Shown here piece by piece: positions 18,657-27,191 of a stretch of DNA of 64,000 nucleotides; within the stretch, counting starts at the first letter, position 1, and each line of letters opens with the position of its first letter. The DNA is from Actinacidiphila guanduensis (GTDB lineage: Bacteria > Actinomycetota > Actinomycetes > Streptomycetales > Streptomycetaceae). The stretch lies in NCBI RefSeq assembly GCF_900103985.1, contig NZ_FNIE01000002.1:248001-312000 (forward strand), in the 5' to 3' direction. The notes below the pieces were generated by a model. That model was given only the letters and a program-made list of their open reading frames with translations. It ran no database searches and was not told the DNA's origin. Both the position numbers and the translations under genes were made by a program.

Positions 18657-18812
18657 CATCGAGCGATGGCAGGGTCAAGACCTCCGGCACCACCCGGAGA
18701 AGATCTCACTCTTCCGAGTGCCTTCCCCTACGGGTGGTAAGCCGTGAGTCGTACACAGAGAGCAGACCCCGGGGGGACGCGGTGACACCGCCCGGACCTC
18801 TACGGTCGGAGC

Positions 18813-19823
18813 GTGACTGTGATCGCTACCGAGAGCCTGAGCAAGCGGTACCCACGGGTGACCGCCCTCGACCGGCTGACCGTGGACATCACGCCCGGCG
18901 TGACCGGGCTGGTGGGGGCCAACGGGGCCGGCAAATCGACCCTGATCAAGATCCTCCTGGGGCTGTCGCCCGCCAGCGAGGGCCGGGCCACCGTGCTCGG
19001 CCGCGACGTGGCGACCGACGGCGCCGAGATCCGCGCCCTGGTCGGGTACATGCCCGAGCACGACTGCCTGCCGCCGGACGTGTCGGCCACCGAGTTCGTC
19101 GTGCACATGGCGCGGATGTCGGGGCTGCCGCCCACCGCCGCCCGCGAGCGCACCGCCGACACCCTGCGCCACGTCGGGCTCTACGAGGAGCGCTACCGGC
19201 CGATGGGCGGCTACTCCACGGGCATGAAGCAGCGCGTCAAGCTCGCCCAGGCGCTGGTCCACGACCCGGAGCTGGTGCTGCTCGACGAGCCGACCAACGG
19301 CCTCGACCCCGTCGGGCGCGACGACATGCTCGGCCTGATCCGCCGCGTCCACACCGACTTCGGCATCTCGGTCCTGGTCACCTCCCACCTGCTCGGCGAG
19401 CTGGAGCGCACCAGCGACCACATCGTCGTCATCGACGGCGGCCGGCTGCTGCGGGCCTCCTCCACCAGCGACTTCACGCAGGCCACCGCCTCCCTCGCGG
19501 TCGAGGTCACCGACCGGGAGGAGGAGCTGCGGAAGGCCCTCACCGCGGCCGGGCTGACCGCGCGGCCCTCCGGCCACCTGCTGCTGGTCGACATCGCGGG
19601 CGAGGAGACGTACGACACCGTGCGCGACGCGGTGGCCGGCCTCGGCGTCGGCCTCGTGCGCATGGAGCAGCGCCGCCACCGCATCGCCGAGCTGTTCATC
19701 GACGACACGCAGGACGGTGAGGGCGCCGCGGAGGACGGCGGCCGCTCCACCGGACCGGAGCCGCAGCTGGCCGAGGCGCTCGCCGCCGGCGCAAAGGAAG
19801 GAGAGGGCAGTGACGCAGCCTGA
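18813..19823 (+). CDS. ABC transporter ATP-binding protein (ABC-2 type exporter, system 1)
   Basis: A 336-residue ATPase. Walker A is GANGAGKST, the Q-loop region is VGYMPEHDCLPPD, the signature region is GYSTGMKQRVKLAQALVHDP, Walker B is LVLLDEPTNGLDP, and the H-loop is VTSHLLGELE. A C-terminal extension of about 100 residues is common in ABC-2 exporter ATPases. A GTG at 18819 is also possible and is better spaced from GGAG. It is the first of four rightward genes with overlaps or short gaps (ATPase-permease-ATPase-permease). The substrate is unknown. Confidence 0.92.
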   Translation: MTVIATESLSKRYPRVTALDRLTVDITPGVTGLVGANGAGKSTLIKILLGLSPASEGRATVLGRDVATDGAEIRALVGYMPEHDCLPPDVSATEFVVHMARMSGLPPTAARERTADTLRHVGLYEERYRPMGGYSTGMKQRVKLAQALVHDPELVLLDEPTNGLDPVGRDDMLGLIRRVHTDFGISVLVTSHLLGELERTSDHIVVIDGGRLLRASSTSDFTQATASLAVEVTDREEELRKALTAAGLTARPSGHLLLVDIAGEETYDTVRDAVAGLGVGLVRMEQRRHRIAELFIDDTQDGEGAAEDGGRSTGPEPQLAEALAAGAKEGEGSDAA

Positions 19824-20763
19824 CCCGATCCCCACGGCAGCCACGGCAGCCACGGCCGCCGCGCGGCCCGGCGTCGCCGCCGGTCCCGCGGACGTCATCC
19901 ACAACATCGGCTACCGGGCGTACGACGGCCCCCGCCTCGGCCGCGGATACGCGCGCATGTCCCTCTACAGCCAGAGCCTGCGCGGCGCCTACGGGCTCGG
20001 CCGCAGCGCGAAGTCCAAGGTGCTGCCGATGATCCTGCTGGCCGCGATGTGCGTGCCGGCTCTGATCATCGTCGCCGTCACGATCTTCACCGACCGCACC
20101 TCGCTGCCCCTGCAGTACACCCGGTACGCGGTCGTCACCCAGGCCGTGATCACCCTCTTCCTCGCCTCGCAGGCACCGCAGTCCGTCTCGCGCGACCTGC
20201 GCTTCAAGACCACTCCGCTGTACTTCTCCCGCCCGATAGAGGTCGTCGACTACGTGGCGGCCAAGTTCGCGGCACTCGCCTCGGCGCTCTTCCTGCTGAC
20301 GGTGCTCCCGCTGCTGATCCTCTACGTCGGCGCCCTGCTCGGGAAGCTGGACTTCACCGACCAGACCGCCGGGTTTGCGAAGGCCCTGGTGTCCGTCATT
20401 CTGCTGTCCCTGCTCTTCGCGGGCATCGGCCTGGTCATAGCGGCCGTCACCCCGCGCCGCGGCTTCGGCGTGGCCGCGATCATCACCCTCTTCGTGATCA
20501 CCTACGGGGCGGTCTCCGCGCTGCAGGGCGTCGCGTCCACCCAGGAGAAGTGGGACGTCATCGGCTGGGTCGGCCTGTTCTCGCCGATCACGCTGATCGA
20601 CGGGCTGCAGACCTGGTTCCTCGGCGCCACCTCGGCCTTCCCGCACGCCGCGGGCCCGCCCGACGTGGCGGCCGGCTGCGCCTACCTGCTGGTCGTCGCC
20701 GGGATCATCGCCGGCAGCTTCTCGCTGCTGGTCCGCCGCTACCGGAAGGCCGGCCTGTCATGA
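19810..20763 (+). CDS. ABC-2 type permease (system 1)
   Basis: A 317-residue integral membrane protein with about six hydrophobic helices (for example MILLAAMCVPALIIVAVTIF and IGLVIAAVTP). An N-terminal cytoplasmic stretch of about 60 residues includes DVIHNIGYRAYDGPRLGRGY. The GTG at 19810 follows AAAGGAAGGAGAGG and overlaps the ATPase gene by 14 bases. It pairs with the preceding ATPase. Confidence 0.9.
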   Translation: MTQPDPIPTAATAATAAARPGVAAGPADVIHNIGYRAYDGPRLGRGYARMSLYSQSLRGAYGLGRSAKSKVLPMILLAAMCVPALIIVAVTIFTDRTSLPLQYTRYAVVTQAVITLFLASQAPQSVSRDLRFKTTPLYFSRPIEVVDYVAAKFAALASALFLLTVLPLLILYVGALLGKLDFTDQTAGFAKALVSVILLSLLFAGIGLVIAAVTPRRGFGVAAIITLFVITYGAVSALQGVASTQEKWDVIGWVGLFSPITLIDGLQTWFLGATSAFPHAAGPPDVAAGCAYLLVVAGIIAGSFSLLVRRYRKAGLS

Positions 20764-21677
20764 GCACCATCGGCATCAACGCCGTCTCGCGCTGGTTCGG
20801 CAACGTGGTGGCCGTCAACGACATCACGATGTCGATCGGCCCCGGCGTGACCGGCCTGCTCGGCCCCAACGGCGCGGGCAAGTCCACCCTGATCAACATG
20901 ATGGGCGGCTTCCTCGCCCCCTCCGCCGGCACCGTCACCCTGGACGGCACCCCCATCTGGCGCAACGAGCAGGCGTACCGCGAGATCGGCATTGTCCCCG
21001 AGCCGGAGGCGACCTACGACTTCCTGACCGCGCGGGAGTTCGTGGTGGCCAACGCCGAGCTGCACGGGCTGCCGGAGCCGGGCGTGGCCGCCCGGCGCGC
21101 GCTGGCCACCGTGGAGCTGGAGTACGCCCAGGACCGGCGGATCGACACCTACAGCAAGGGCATGCGGCAGCGCGCCAAGATGGCCTCCGCGCTCGTCCAC
21201 GACCCCTCGGTGCTGCTGCTGGATGAGCCGTTCAACGGCATGGACCCGCGCCAGCGCCTGCAGCTGATGGACCTGCTGCGCACCATGGGCGCGCAGGGCC
21301 GCACCGTGCTCTTCTCCTCGCACATCCTGGAGGAGGTCGAGCAGCTCGCCCACCACATCGAGGTGGTGGTGGCCGGGCGGCACGCGGCCTCGGGCGACTT
21401 CCGCAAGATCCGCCGCCTGATGACCGACCGCCCGCACCGCTACCTCGTCCGTTCCAGCGACGACCGGGCGCTGGCCGCCGCCCTCATCGCCCACGACTCC
21501 ACGGCCGGCATCGAGCTGGACCGCGCCGAGGGCGGGCTGCGCATCCAGGCGGTGGACTTCGCCGGATTCACCGGTTTCCTGCCTCGGATCGCCCGCGACC
21601 ACGGCATCCGGCTCTTCGAGGTCTCGCCCTCCGACGAGTCCCTGGAGAGTGTCTTTTCCTATCTGGTCGCGGCGTGA
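20760..21677 (+). CDS. ABC transporter ATP-binding protein (system 2)
   Basis: A 305-residue ATPase beginning at an ATG that overlaps the permease stop (ATGA). Walker A is GPNGAGKST, the signature region is TYSKGMRQRAKMASALVHDP, Walker B is VLLLDEPFNGMDP, and the H-loop is LFSSHILEEVEQ. The signature GMRQ in place of SGGQ is frequent in this exporter class. Sequence similarity to the first ATPase suggests that the two pairs arose by duplication. Confidence 0.92.
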   Translation: MSTIGINAVSRWFGNVVAVNDITMSIGPGVTGLLGPNGAGKSTLINMMGGFLAPSAGTVTLDGTPIWRNEQAYREIGIVPEPEATYDFLTAREFVVANAELHGLPEPGVAARRALATVELEYAQDRRIDTYSKGMRQRAKMASALVHDPSVLLLDEPFNGMDPRQRLQLMDLLRTMGAQGRTVLFSSHILEEVEQLAHHIEVVVAGRHAASGDFRKIRRLMTDRPHRYLVRSSDDRALAAALIAHDSTAGIELDRAEGGLRIQAVDFAGFTGFLPRIARDHGIRLFEVSPSDESLESVFSYLVAA

Positions 21678-21690
21678 GGAGCGGCAGACG

Positions 21691-22461
21691 ATGACCACCA
21701 CCACCGCGCCACCCGCCGCACGACCGGCCGCGGGCCCCGCGCTCTACCACCCCACTGTCGCCCGGCTCACCTACCGGGCGCTGCTCGGCCGCCGTCGCGC
21801 CCTGCTGCTCCTCGGCCTGCCGGCGCTGCTGCTCGTCATCGTCGTCGCGGTGCGGACGCTCAGCGGCCAGGACGACGGCACGGCCGAGGACATGCTGCGC
21901 AGCTTCGCGCTGAGCCCGATGGTGCCGCTGATCGGCGTCATCGCCGGCACCGGCGCGATCGGCCCCGAGATCGACGACGGCTCGATCATCTATCTGCTGG
22001 CCAAGCCGATCCGGCGCTCGACGATCATCATCACCAAGCTGCTGGTCGCCATGGGTGTCACGGTGACCTTCTCGGCGGTGCCCACCCTGCTCGCGGGCTT
22101 CGTGCTCAACGGGAACGGCCAGAACATAGCGGTCTCCTACGCGATCTCGACCGCCGTGGCCTCGGTCGCCTACGCCTCGGTGTTCCTGCTGCTCGGCGTC
22201 ATCACCCGGCACGCGGTCGTCGCCGGCCTGGTGTACGCGCTGGTGTGGGAGACGGTGATCGGCAACCTGGTGCCGGGCGCGAAGACCCTCAGCGTCCAGC
22301 AGTGGGCGCTGGCGGTCGGCGCCAAGGCGGCGCACGGCGACCTGGTGCACTCCGCGGTGTCGCTGACCACCGGCGTGGTGCTGCTGGTGGTCGTCACCGG
22401 GGCCGCCACCTGGTACGCCGCCAGGCGGCTGAGCACCTTGAAGCCGGTCGGCGACGAGTAG
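21691..22461 (+). CDS. ABC-2 type permease (system 2)
   Basis: A 256-residue membrane protein with about six helices. It contains GAIGPEIDDGSIIYLLAKP, a motif typical of ABC-2 permeases of the NosY/YhaP type, and ends with ATWYAARRLSTLK. The ATG lies 13 bases after the ATPase stop, with GAGGAGCGG upstream. It is the last gene of the exporter operon. Confidence 0.9.
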   Translation: MTTTTAPPAARPAAGPALYHPTVARLTYRALLGRRRALLLLGLPALLLVIVVAVRTLSGQDDGTAEDMLRSFALSPMVPLIGVIAGTGAIGPEIDDGSIIYLLAKPIRRSTIIITKLLVAMGVTVTFSAVPTLLAGFVLNGNGQNIAVSYAISTAVASVAYASVFLLLGVITRHAVVAGLVYALVWETVIGNLVPGAKTLSVQQWALAVGAKAAHGDLVHSAVSLTTGVVLLVVVTGAATWYAARRLSTLKPVGDE

Positions 22462-22705
22462 CCGGCGAAGAGGCCAGGAGCACCCCGGCAGCGGCTGGGA
22501 ATCAAAGGAGGGACGGCCGGGAACAGCGAGGAATAGGAGGGCGAGGCGGCCGCGTTGGCTGCTGGGGAGCCGGGCGCGGCCACGGACTGGTGCGGCGTCC
22601 ACTCCCAGCAGGCGGCCGTAGCGCCGGGTGACGGGTCGAGCGGGGGTGTGGCTGCTGGTGACGGTGGGGAAGCGGTACACAGCAAACCGGCCGAGACTGG
22701 TGCCG

Positions 22706-23557
22706 ATGGCCCAGGAGACCTCGCACCACCCGACGGTGCCGGAACCACCGGCCCAGGTCGCCGAGCCGGCAGCGCCGGTTCCGGCGTCTCAGCAGGGCGT
22801 GCCCTTCGTACCCCTGGGGAGCGCGCCGCTTGCGGACGGCGCGGTGCCCGCCGAAGGAGCCGCCGTCCTGCCGCGTACCCGCCGCCGCACCCTGCCGGCG
22901 GCGTACCGCTTCTGCCTGGAGTGGGTACGCTCCACGCCGGGGACGCACCTGTGGCTGGGCATCATCGTGGTGACCAGCGTGATCGCCGTCGCGCTGCCGC
23001 CGCATGTGCGCGCCCACCTGCTGCAGCACGTCAGTACGAACCTGGTGGAACTGCGGCGGCACCCCTTCCAGGTGCTGGTGGCCAGCGCGCTGTGGATCGA
23101 GGGCACGGCGGCGCTGGCGCTGTACGCGGTGCTCTTCGAGGTGGTGCACGCCGTCGCCGAGCGCTGGATGGGGACGGCGCGCTGGCTGGCCACGGCGGCC
23201 TTCGCGCACGTGGGCGCCACCCTGATCAGCCAGCGCGCGGTGCTGTTCGGCATCAATGGCAACCGGCTGCCCATGTCGCTCGCCGAGACGGTCGACATAG
23301 GCGTCAGCTACGGGCTGGCCGGCGTCGCAGGGGTGCTCACCTACCGGGTGCCGCGGCCCTGGCGCTGGCTCTACCTCGCGGCACTGCTCGGCGCCTTCGG
23401 CTACCGGCTGATCGCCGTCGACACCTTCACCGACCTCGGCCACTTCACGGCCGTGCTGCTGGGCCTGGGCTGCTACGCGCTCACTCCGCCAGGCCCAGGA
23501 AGGCGAACTCCCGCTCCAGGACGACTGCGATCCCGTCCTCGTCGTTGGAGAGGGTGA
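22706..23557 (+). CDS. Rhomboid-like integral membrane protein
   Basis: A protein of about 283 residues. An N-terminal Pro/Ala-rich cytoplasmic tail (about 80 residues) is followed by six membrane helices with rhomboid-like layout. The usual catalytic GxSG and the downstream His-dyad are not clear here, so it may be a pseudoprotease. Segments TNLVELRRHPFQVLVASALW and FAHVGATLISQ match the streptomycete 'rhomboid-like' group. ATG 22706 is chosen; a GTG six bases upstream is possible. The 3' end overlaps the convergent HAD gene by 77 bases, so its Pro/Arg-rich tail may be non-essential read-through. Confidence 0.78.
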   Translation: MAQETSHHPTVPEPPAQVAEPAAPVPASQQGVPFVPLGSAPLADGAVPAEGAAVLPRTRRRTLPAAYRFCLEWVRSTPGTHLWLGIIVVTSVIAVALPPHVRAHLLQHVSTNLVELRRHPFQVLVASALWIEGTAALALYAVLFEVVHAVAERWMGTARWLATAAFAHVGATLISQRAVLFGINGNRLPMSLAETVDIGVSYGLAGVAGVLTYRVPRPWRWLYLAALLGAFGYRLIAVDTFTDLGHFTAVLLGLGCYALTPPGPGRRTPAPGRLRSRPRRWRG

Positions 23558-24353
23558 CCTCGTCGGCGACCGCCTTGAGGTCGGGGTGGGCGTTGGCCAT
23601 GGCCACACCGTGCCCGGCCCAGGCGAACATCGGCATGTCGTTGGGCATGTCGCCGAAGGCGATGGTCTCCGCGGCGGTGACGCCCAGCCGCCTGGCGGCC
23701 AGCGACAGCCCGGTCGCCTTGGTCAGCCCCAGCGGCAGCACCTCCACGATGCCCTCGCCGGCCATGACGATCCCGACCAGGTCGCCCGCGGCCGCGGCGG
23801 CAGCGCGGGCCAGCGCGTCGTCGTCCAGGGCGTGGTGCTGGAGGTAGATCTTGTTGACGGGCTCGGCCCACAGCTGCTCGCGCCCCTCCATGAGGACGAC
23901 GGGCAGCTGGGGGTTGTAGATGTAGCCCTCGCCGACGAGCACCTCGCCGCTGAGCCCGTCCCGGCTGGCGGCCAGGGCGAGCGGCCCCACCTCCGCCTCG
24001 ATGCGGGCCAGCGCCAGGGCGGCGACCTTGCGATCCAGGGTGACGGACGTCAGCAGACGCCCGGTGCCCGCGTCGTAGAGCTGGGCTCCCTGGCCGCAGA
24101 CAGCAAGGCCCTGGTAGTCGAGGTCGGCCAGGACGTGCCGGGTCCAGGGCACCGAGCGGCCGGTGACCACCAGGTGCGCAGCGCCGGCCGCCGCCACCGC
24201 CGCCAGGGCGTCGCGGGAACGCTGGGAGACCGTGCGGTCGCTGCGCAGCAGGGTGCCGTCCAGGTCGGTGGCCACCAGCCGGTAGGGCAGGCCGCGGCCC
24301 TCCTCCTGGGCGGAGGGGGCGGCGGCGGTGCCCGCGGTCGCCCGGGCCGTCAC
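23481..24353 (-). CDS. HAD-superfamily (Cof-type) phosphatase
   Basis: A 290-residue HAD IIB hydrolase. Motif I is [13 protein letters not shown], motif II is [12 protein letters not shown], and the C-terminal metal site is [19 protein letters not shown], then [13 protein letters not shown]. It is a close architectural paralogue of the gene at 9528-10469. The GTG start overlaps the serS stop by four bases (GTGA), so it is coupled to serS. Substrate unknown. Confidence 0.9.
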   Translation of the reverse strand: MTARATAGTAAAPSAQEEGRGLPYRLVATDLDGTLLRSDRTVSQRSRDALAAVAAAGAAHLVVTGRSVPWTRHVLADLDYQGLAVCGQGAQLYDAGTGRLLTSVTLDRKVAALALARIEAEVGPLALAASRDGLSGEVLVGEGYIYNPQLPVVLMEGREQLWAEPVNKIYLQHHALDDDALARAAAAAAGDLVGIVMAGEGIVEVLPLGLTKATGLSLAARRLGVTAAETIAFGDMPNDMPMFAWAGHGVAMANAHPDLKAVADEVTLSNDEDGIAVVLEREFAFLGLAE

Positions 24354-25636
24354 TTGGCCGGGGCCGCGGTCGGCTCCAGCAGGTCACGTCCGCCGAGGAA
24401 GGGCCGCAGCACCTCGGGCACGCGGACCGAGCCGTCGGGCAGCTGGTGGTTCTCCAGCAGGGCGACGATGGTGCGGGTGACGGCGCACAGCGTGCCGTTG
24501 AGCGTGGCCAGCGGGCGGGTGCCCTGCTCGTCGCGCTGCCGGATGTTCAGCCGGCGGGCCTGGAACTGGGTGGTGTTGGACGTCGAGGTCAGCTCGCGGT
24601 ACTTGCCCTGGGTGGGCACCCACGCCTCGCAGTCGAACTTCCGCGACGCCGAGGCACCCAGGTCGCCCGAGGCCAGCTCGATCACCTGGAAGGGCAGCTC
24701 CAGGGAGCTGAGCCACTGCTTCTCCCAGGCGAGCAGCCGCTGGTGCTCGGCCTCGGCCTCCTCCGGCGCGGTGTAGACGAACATCTCCACCTTGTCGAAC
24801 TGGTGCACCCGGAAGATGCCCCGGGTGTCCTTGCCGTACGAGCCCGCCTCCCGCCGGTAGCACGCGGAGAAGCCGGCGTACCGCAGCGGCAGCCGCGAGG
24901 CGTCGATGATCTCGTCCATGTGGTAGGCGGCGAGCGGGACTTCGGAGGTGCCGACCAGGTAGAGGTCGTCCTTCTCCAGGTAGTACACGTCGTCCTCGAC
25001 CTGGCCGAGGTAGCCGGTGCCGGCCATGGCGGCCGGGCGCACCAGGTTGGGGGTGAGCACCGGGGTGAAGCCGGCGGCGGTGGCCTGGGCGATCGCCGCG
25101 TTGACCAGGGCGAGTTCCAGCAGGGCTCCGACGCCGGTGAGGTAGTAGAAGCGCGAGCCGGAGACCTTGGCGCCGCGGTCGGTGTCGATGGCGCCGAGCA
25201 GTTCGCCGAGTTCCAGGTGGTCGCGCGGGGTGAAGCCCTCGGCGGCGAAGTCGCGCGGGGTGCCGATCTGCTCCAGGACGACGAAGTCCTCCTCGCCGCC
25301 GACGGGGGCGTCGGGATGGACGATGTTGCCTAGCCGCAGCAGCAGTTCCTGCGCCTCCTCGGCGGCCTGCTGCTGCTCGGTGTCGGCGGCCTTGACCGCG
25401 TCGGCCAGCTCCTTGGCGCGCGCCAGCAGCGAGGTCTTCTCCTCGCCCTGTGCCTTGGGGATCAGCCGGCCCAACTGCTTCTGCTCCGCGCGCAGCTCGT
25501 CGAACCGGGTGCCGGAGGACCTGCGCCGCTCGTCGGCGGAGAGCAGGGCGTCGACGAGGCCGACGTCCTCTCCACGGGCGCGCTGCGACGCGCGTACTCG
25601 GTCCGGGTCCTCACGAAGCAGGCGAAGGTCGATCAC
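24350..25636 (-). CDS. serS: Seryl-tRNA synthetase
   Basis: A 428-residue class II aminoacyl-tRNA synthetase that charges tRNA-Ser (and tRNA-Sec where present). The N-terminal [17 protein letters not shown] leads into the two-helix coiled-coil arm (about residues 30-100). Motif 2 is [20 protein letters not shown] with [10 protein letters not shown]. Motif 3 is [20 protein letters not shown]. Length is normal. The GTG at 25636 is the conserved start; TAGCCT seven bases upstream suggests a leaderless or near-leaderless mRNA. It is followed by the coupled HAD gene. Confidence 0.96.
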   Translation of the reverse strand: MIDLRLLREDPDRVRASQRARGEDVGLVDALLSADERRRSSGTRFDELRAEQKQLGRLIPKAQGEEKTSLLARAKELADAVKAADTEQQQAAEEAQELLLRLGNIVHPDAPVGGEEDFVVLEQIGTPRDFAAEGFTPRDHLELGELLGAIDTDRGAKVSGSRFYYLTGVGALLELALVNAAIAQATAAGFTPVLTPNLVRPAAMAGTGYLGQVEDDVYYLEKDDLYLVGTSEVPLAAYHMDEIIDASRLPLRYAGFSACYRREAGSYGKDTRGIFRVHQFDKVEMFVYTAPEEAEAEHQRLLAWEKQWLSSLELPFQVIELASGDLGASASRKFDCEAWVPTQGKYRELTSTSNTTQFQARRLNIRQRDEQGTRPLATLNGTLCAVTRTIVALLENHQLPDGSVRVPEVLRPFLGGRDLLEPTAAPAK

Positions 25637-25795
25637 GATCCACAGGCTACCGGGAGCAGGCCCCCACCGCGACAAGGAAAAGGAGTAATGTTCCCTATGT
25701 CCACTTCGCTGGAAAAGCGAGGTAAATCATGGAAGGTGGCGGAAAAATGCCTCGTCAACGGTATTCTTCCGGTCCCTCCCGGGGGCCACGCACCC

Positions 25796-26178
25796 TGTGG
25801 AGAACCGGAGTTGATCAAGCGTCCGAGCGGGCCGCGAAGGCCGTCCCGCGGCGAGTTATCCACAGGGTGCCGGTGAATTCCCGCACGTTGTCCACAGGGT
25901 GTGGGGAAGATCTGTGGAGAACCGCGGTGATCATTTCCCGGGGCCGGCGTTCGGCCATGGATTCCCCACTCAAACCCGTTCCACACTCCCTTTCGAGTGA
26001 GAAGTGCTCCCTCGGACGGATGGCCGGGGCGAATTGGGGTGACGGGCGATGAGGTGTCGCACTCCGGGCGGAGCGGGTGTCTGTGTACCCATTTGTCGAC
26101 TTGGCCGGGTTCTCCTGTCGACTTGTCCCCAGTTACCCACAGGCCGCGCACGGAGCCTGTGGAAAACTCTGTGGACGA
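25796..26178. promoter_or_regulatory. Cluster of DnaA boxes between serS and pheA
   Basis: About nine DnaA-box-like 9-mers lie in 383 bases. Perfect TTATCCACA is at 25856-25864 and perfect TTGTCCACA at 25888-25896. One-mismatch boxes are TTGTCCCCA at 26123 and TTACCCACA at 26133, and, on the minus strand, TGTGGAGAA at 25796 and 25913, TGTGGAAAA at 26158 and TGTGGACGA at 26170. A weaker copy (TGTGGGGAA) is at 25900. There are no dnaA/dnaN genes here, so this is not oriC. It resembles the high-affinity DnaA-titrating cluster D78 described about 78 kb from oriC in S. coelicolor; the correspondence is inferred. Confidence 0.82.
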
Positions 26179-26237
26179 AGCCCGACCTGGCTGGTGGAGG
26201 ACGTGCGGGTGAACAGCCGGTGCCACGGGCACGGGCC

Positions 26238-27164
26238 TCAGCCGGGGCCGTCCAGCATCCGGGTCAGCCAGTCCGCCGCCTCCGCGAACTCCTCGTCGCC
26301 GGTGCCACGTGCCACCTTCGGCGCCGCACCGTCCGCCCGCGGGTACGAGCCGAGGAACCGCACCTTCAGGCAGCGCCGGTGCAACCCCATCAGGGTCTCG
26401 CCCACCCGCCGGTCGGTGAGGTGCCCCTCGGCGTCCACCGAGAAGCAGTACCGGCCCAGGCCCTGCCCGGTCGGGCGGGACTCGATCCGGGTCAGGTTCA
26501 CCCCGCGGACGGCGAACTCCTGGAGCAGGTCGAGCAGGGCGCCCGGGTGGTCGTCGCGCGGCCAGAACACCGCCGAGGTCTTGTCCGCGCCCGTCGGCGC
26601 GGCCGGCCGCGCCGGGCGGCCGACGAGCACGAAGCGGGTGGCGGCGTTCGAGGCGTCGTGGATCCCGGTGGCCAGCGGCTCCAGCCCGTATACCGCCGCC
26701 GCGAACTCCCCGGCGAAGGCGCCGTCGTAGCGGCCCTCCTGCACCAGCCGGGCGCCGTCCGCGTTGGACGCCGCCGACTCCCAGACGGCGCCTGGCAGGT
26801 GCCGGGAGAGCCACTGCCGCACCTGCGCCTGCGCCGCCGGGTGGCCGGTCACCGTCTTGACGCCGGTCAGCCCGGTGCCCGGCCGCACCAGCAGCGCGAA
26901 GGCGATGGGCAGCAGCACCTCGCGGTGGATCACGAGCGGCCGGCCGAACGCCAACTCGTCGAGGGTGGTGGTGATCCCGCCCTCCACGGAGTTCTCGATC
27001 GGCACCAGGGCGCCCTCGGCCGTACCGTCGCGCACCGCGTCCAGGGCGGCGGGCACCGACACCATGGGAACGAGTTCGCGCGTGGCCGCCTCGGGCAGCG
27101 TGCGCAGCGCTGCCTCCGTGAAGGTGCCCTCGGGACCGAGGTAGGTGTAGCGGCCGGCCGACAT
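26238..27164 (-). CDS. pheA: Prephenate dehydratase
   Basis: A 308-residue enzyme converting prephenate to phenylpyruvate in phenylalanine synthesis. N-terminal YLGPEGTFTEAAL and LVPIENSVEGGI are catalytic-domain hallmarks, and NAATRFVLVG contains the TRF catalytic motif. A C-terminal ACT domain with the ESRP phenylalanine-binding motif (RIESRPTGQGLGRY) indicates feedback inhibition. It is a monofunctional type without chorismate mutase. The ATG at 27164 is the conserved start. Its 3' end borders the DnaA-box cluster. Confidence 0.95.
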   Translation of the reverse strand: MSAGRYTYLGPEGTFTEAALRTLPEAATRELVPMVSVPAALDAVRDGTAEGALVPIENSVEGGITTTLDELAFGRPLVIHREVLLPIAFALLVRPGTGLTGVKTVTGHPAAQAQVRQWLSRHLPGAVWESAASNADGARLVQEGRYDGAFAGEFAAAVYGLEPLATGIHDASNAATRFVLVGRPARPAAPTGADKTSAVFWPRDDHPGALLDLLQEFAVRGVNLTRIESRPTGQGLGRYCFSVDAEGHLTDRRVGETLMGLHRRCLKVRFLGSYPRADGAAPKVARGTGDEEFAEAADWLTRMLDGPG

Positions 27165-27191
27165 GCGTTCAGCCTAGTCGTCGCACCGGGC

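Noticed and set aside
25796..26178. A second chromosomal origin
   Set aside because: DnaA boxes alone do not make oriC. There is no dnaA/dnaN, no AT-rich unwinding region, and the flanking genes are serS and pheA; a titration cluster is the simpler reading.
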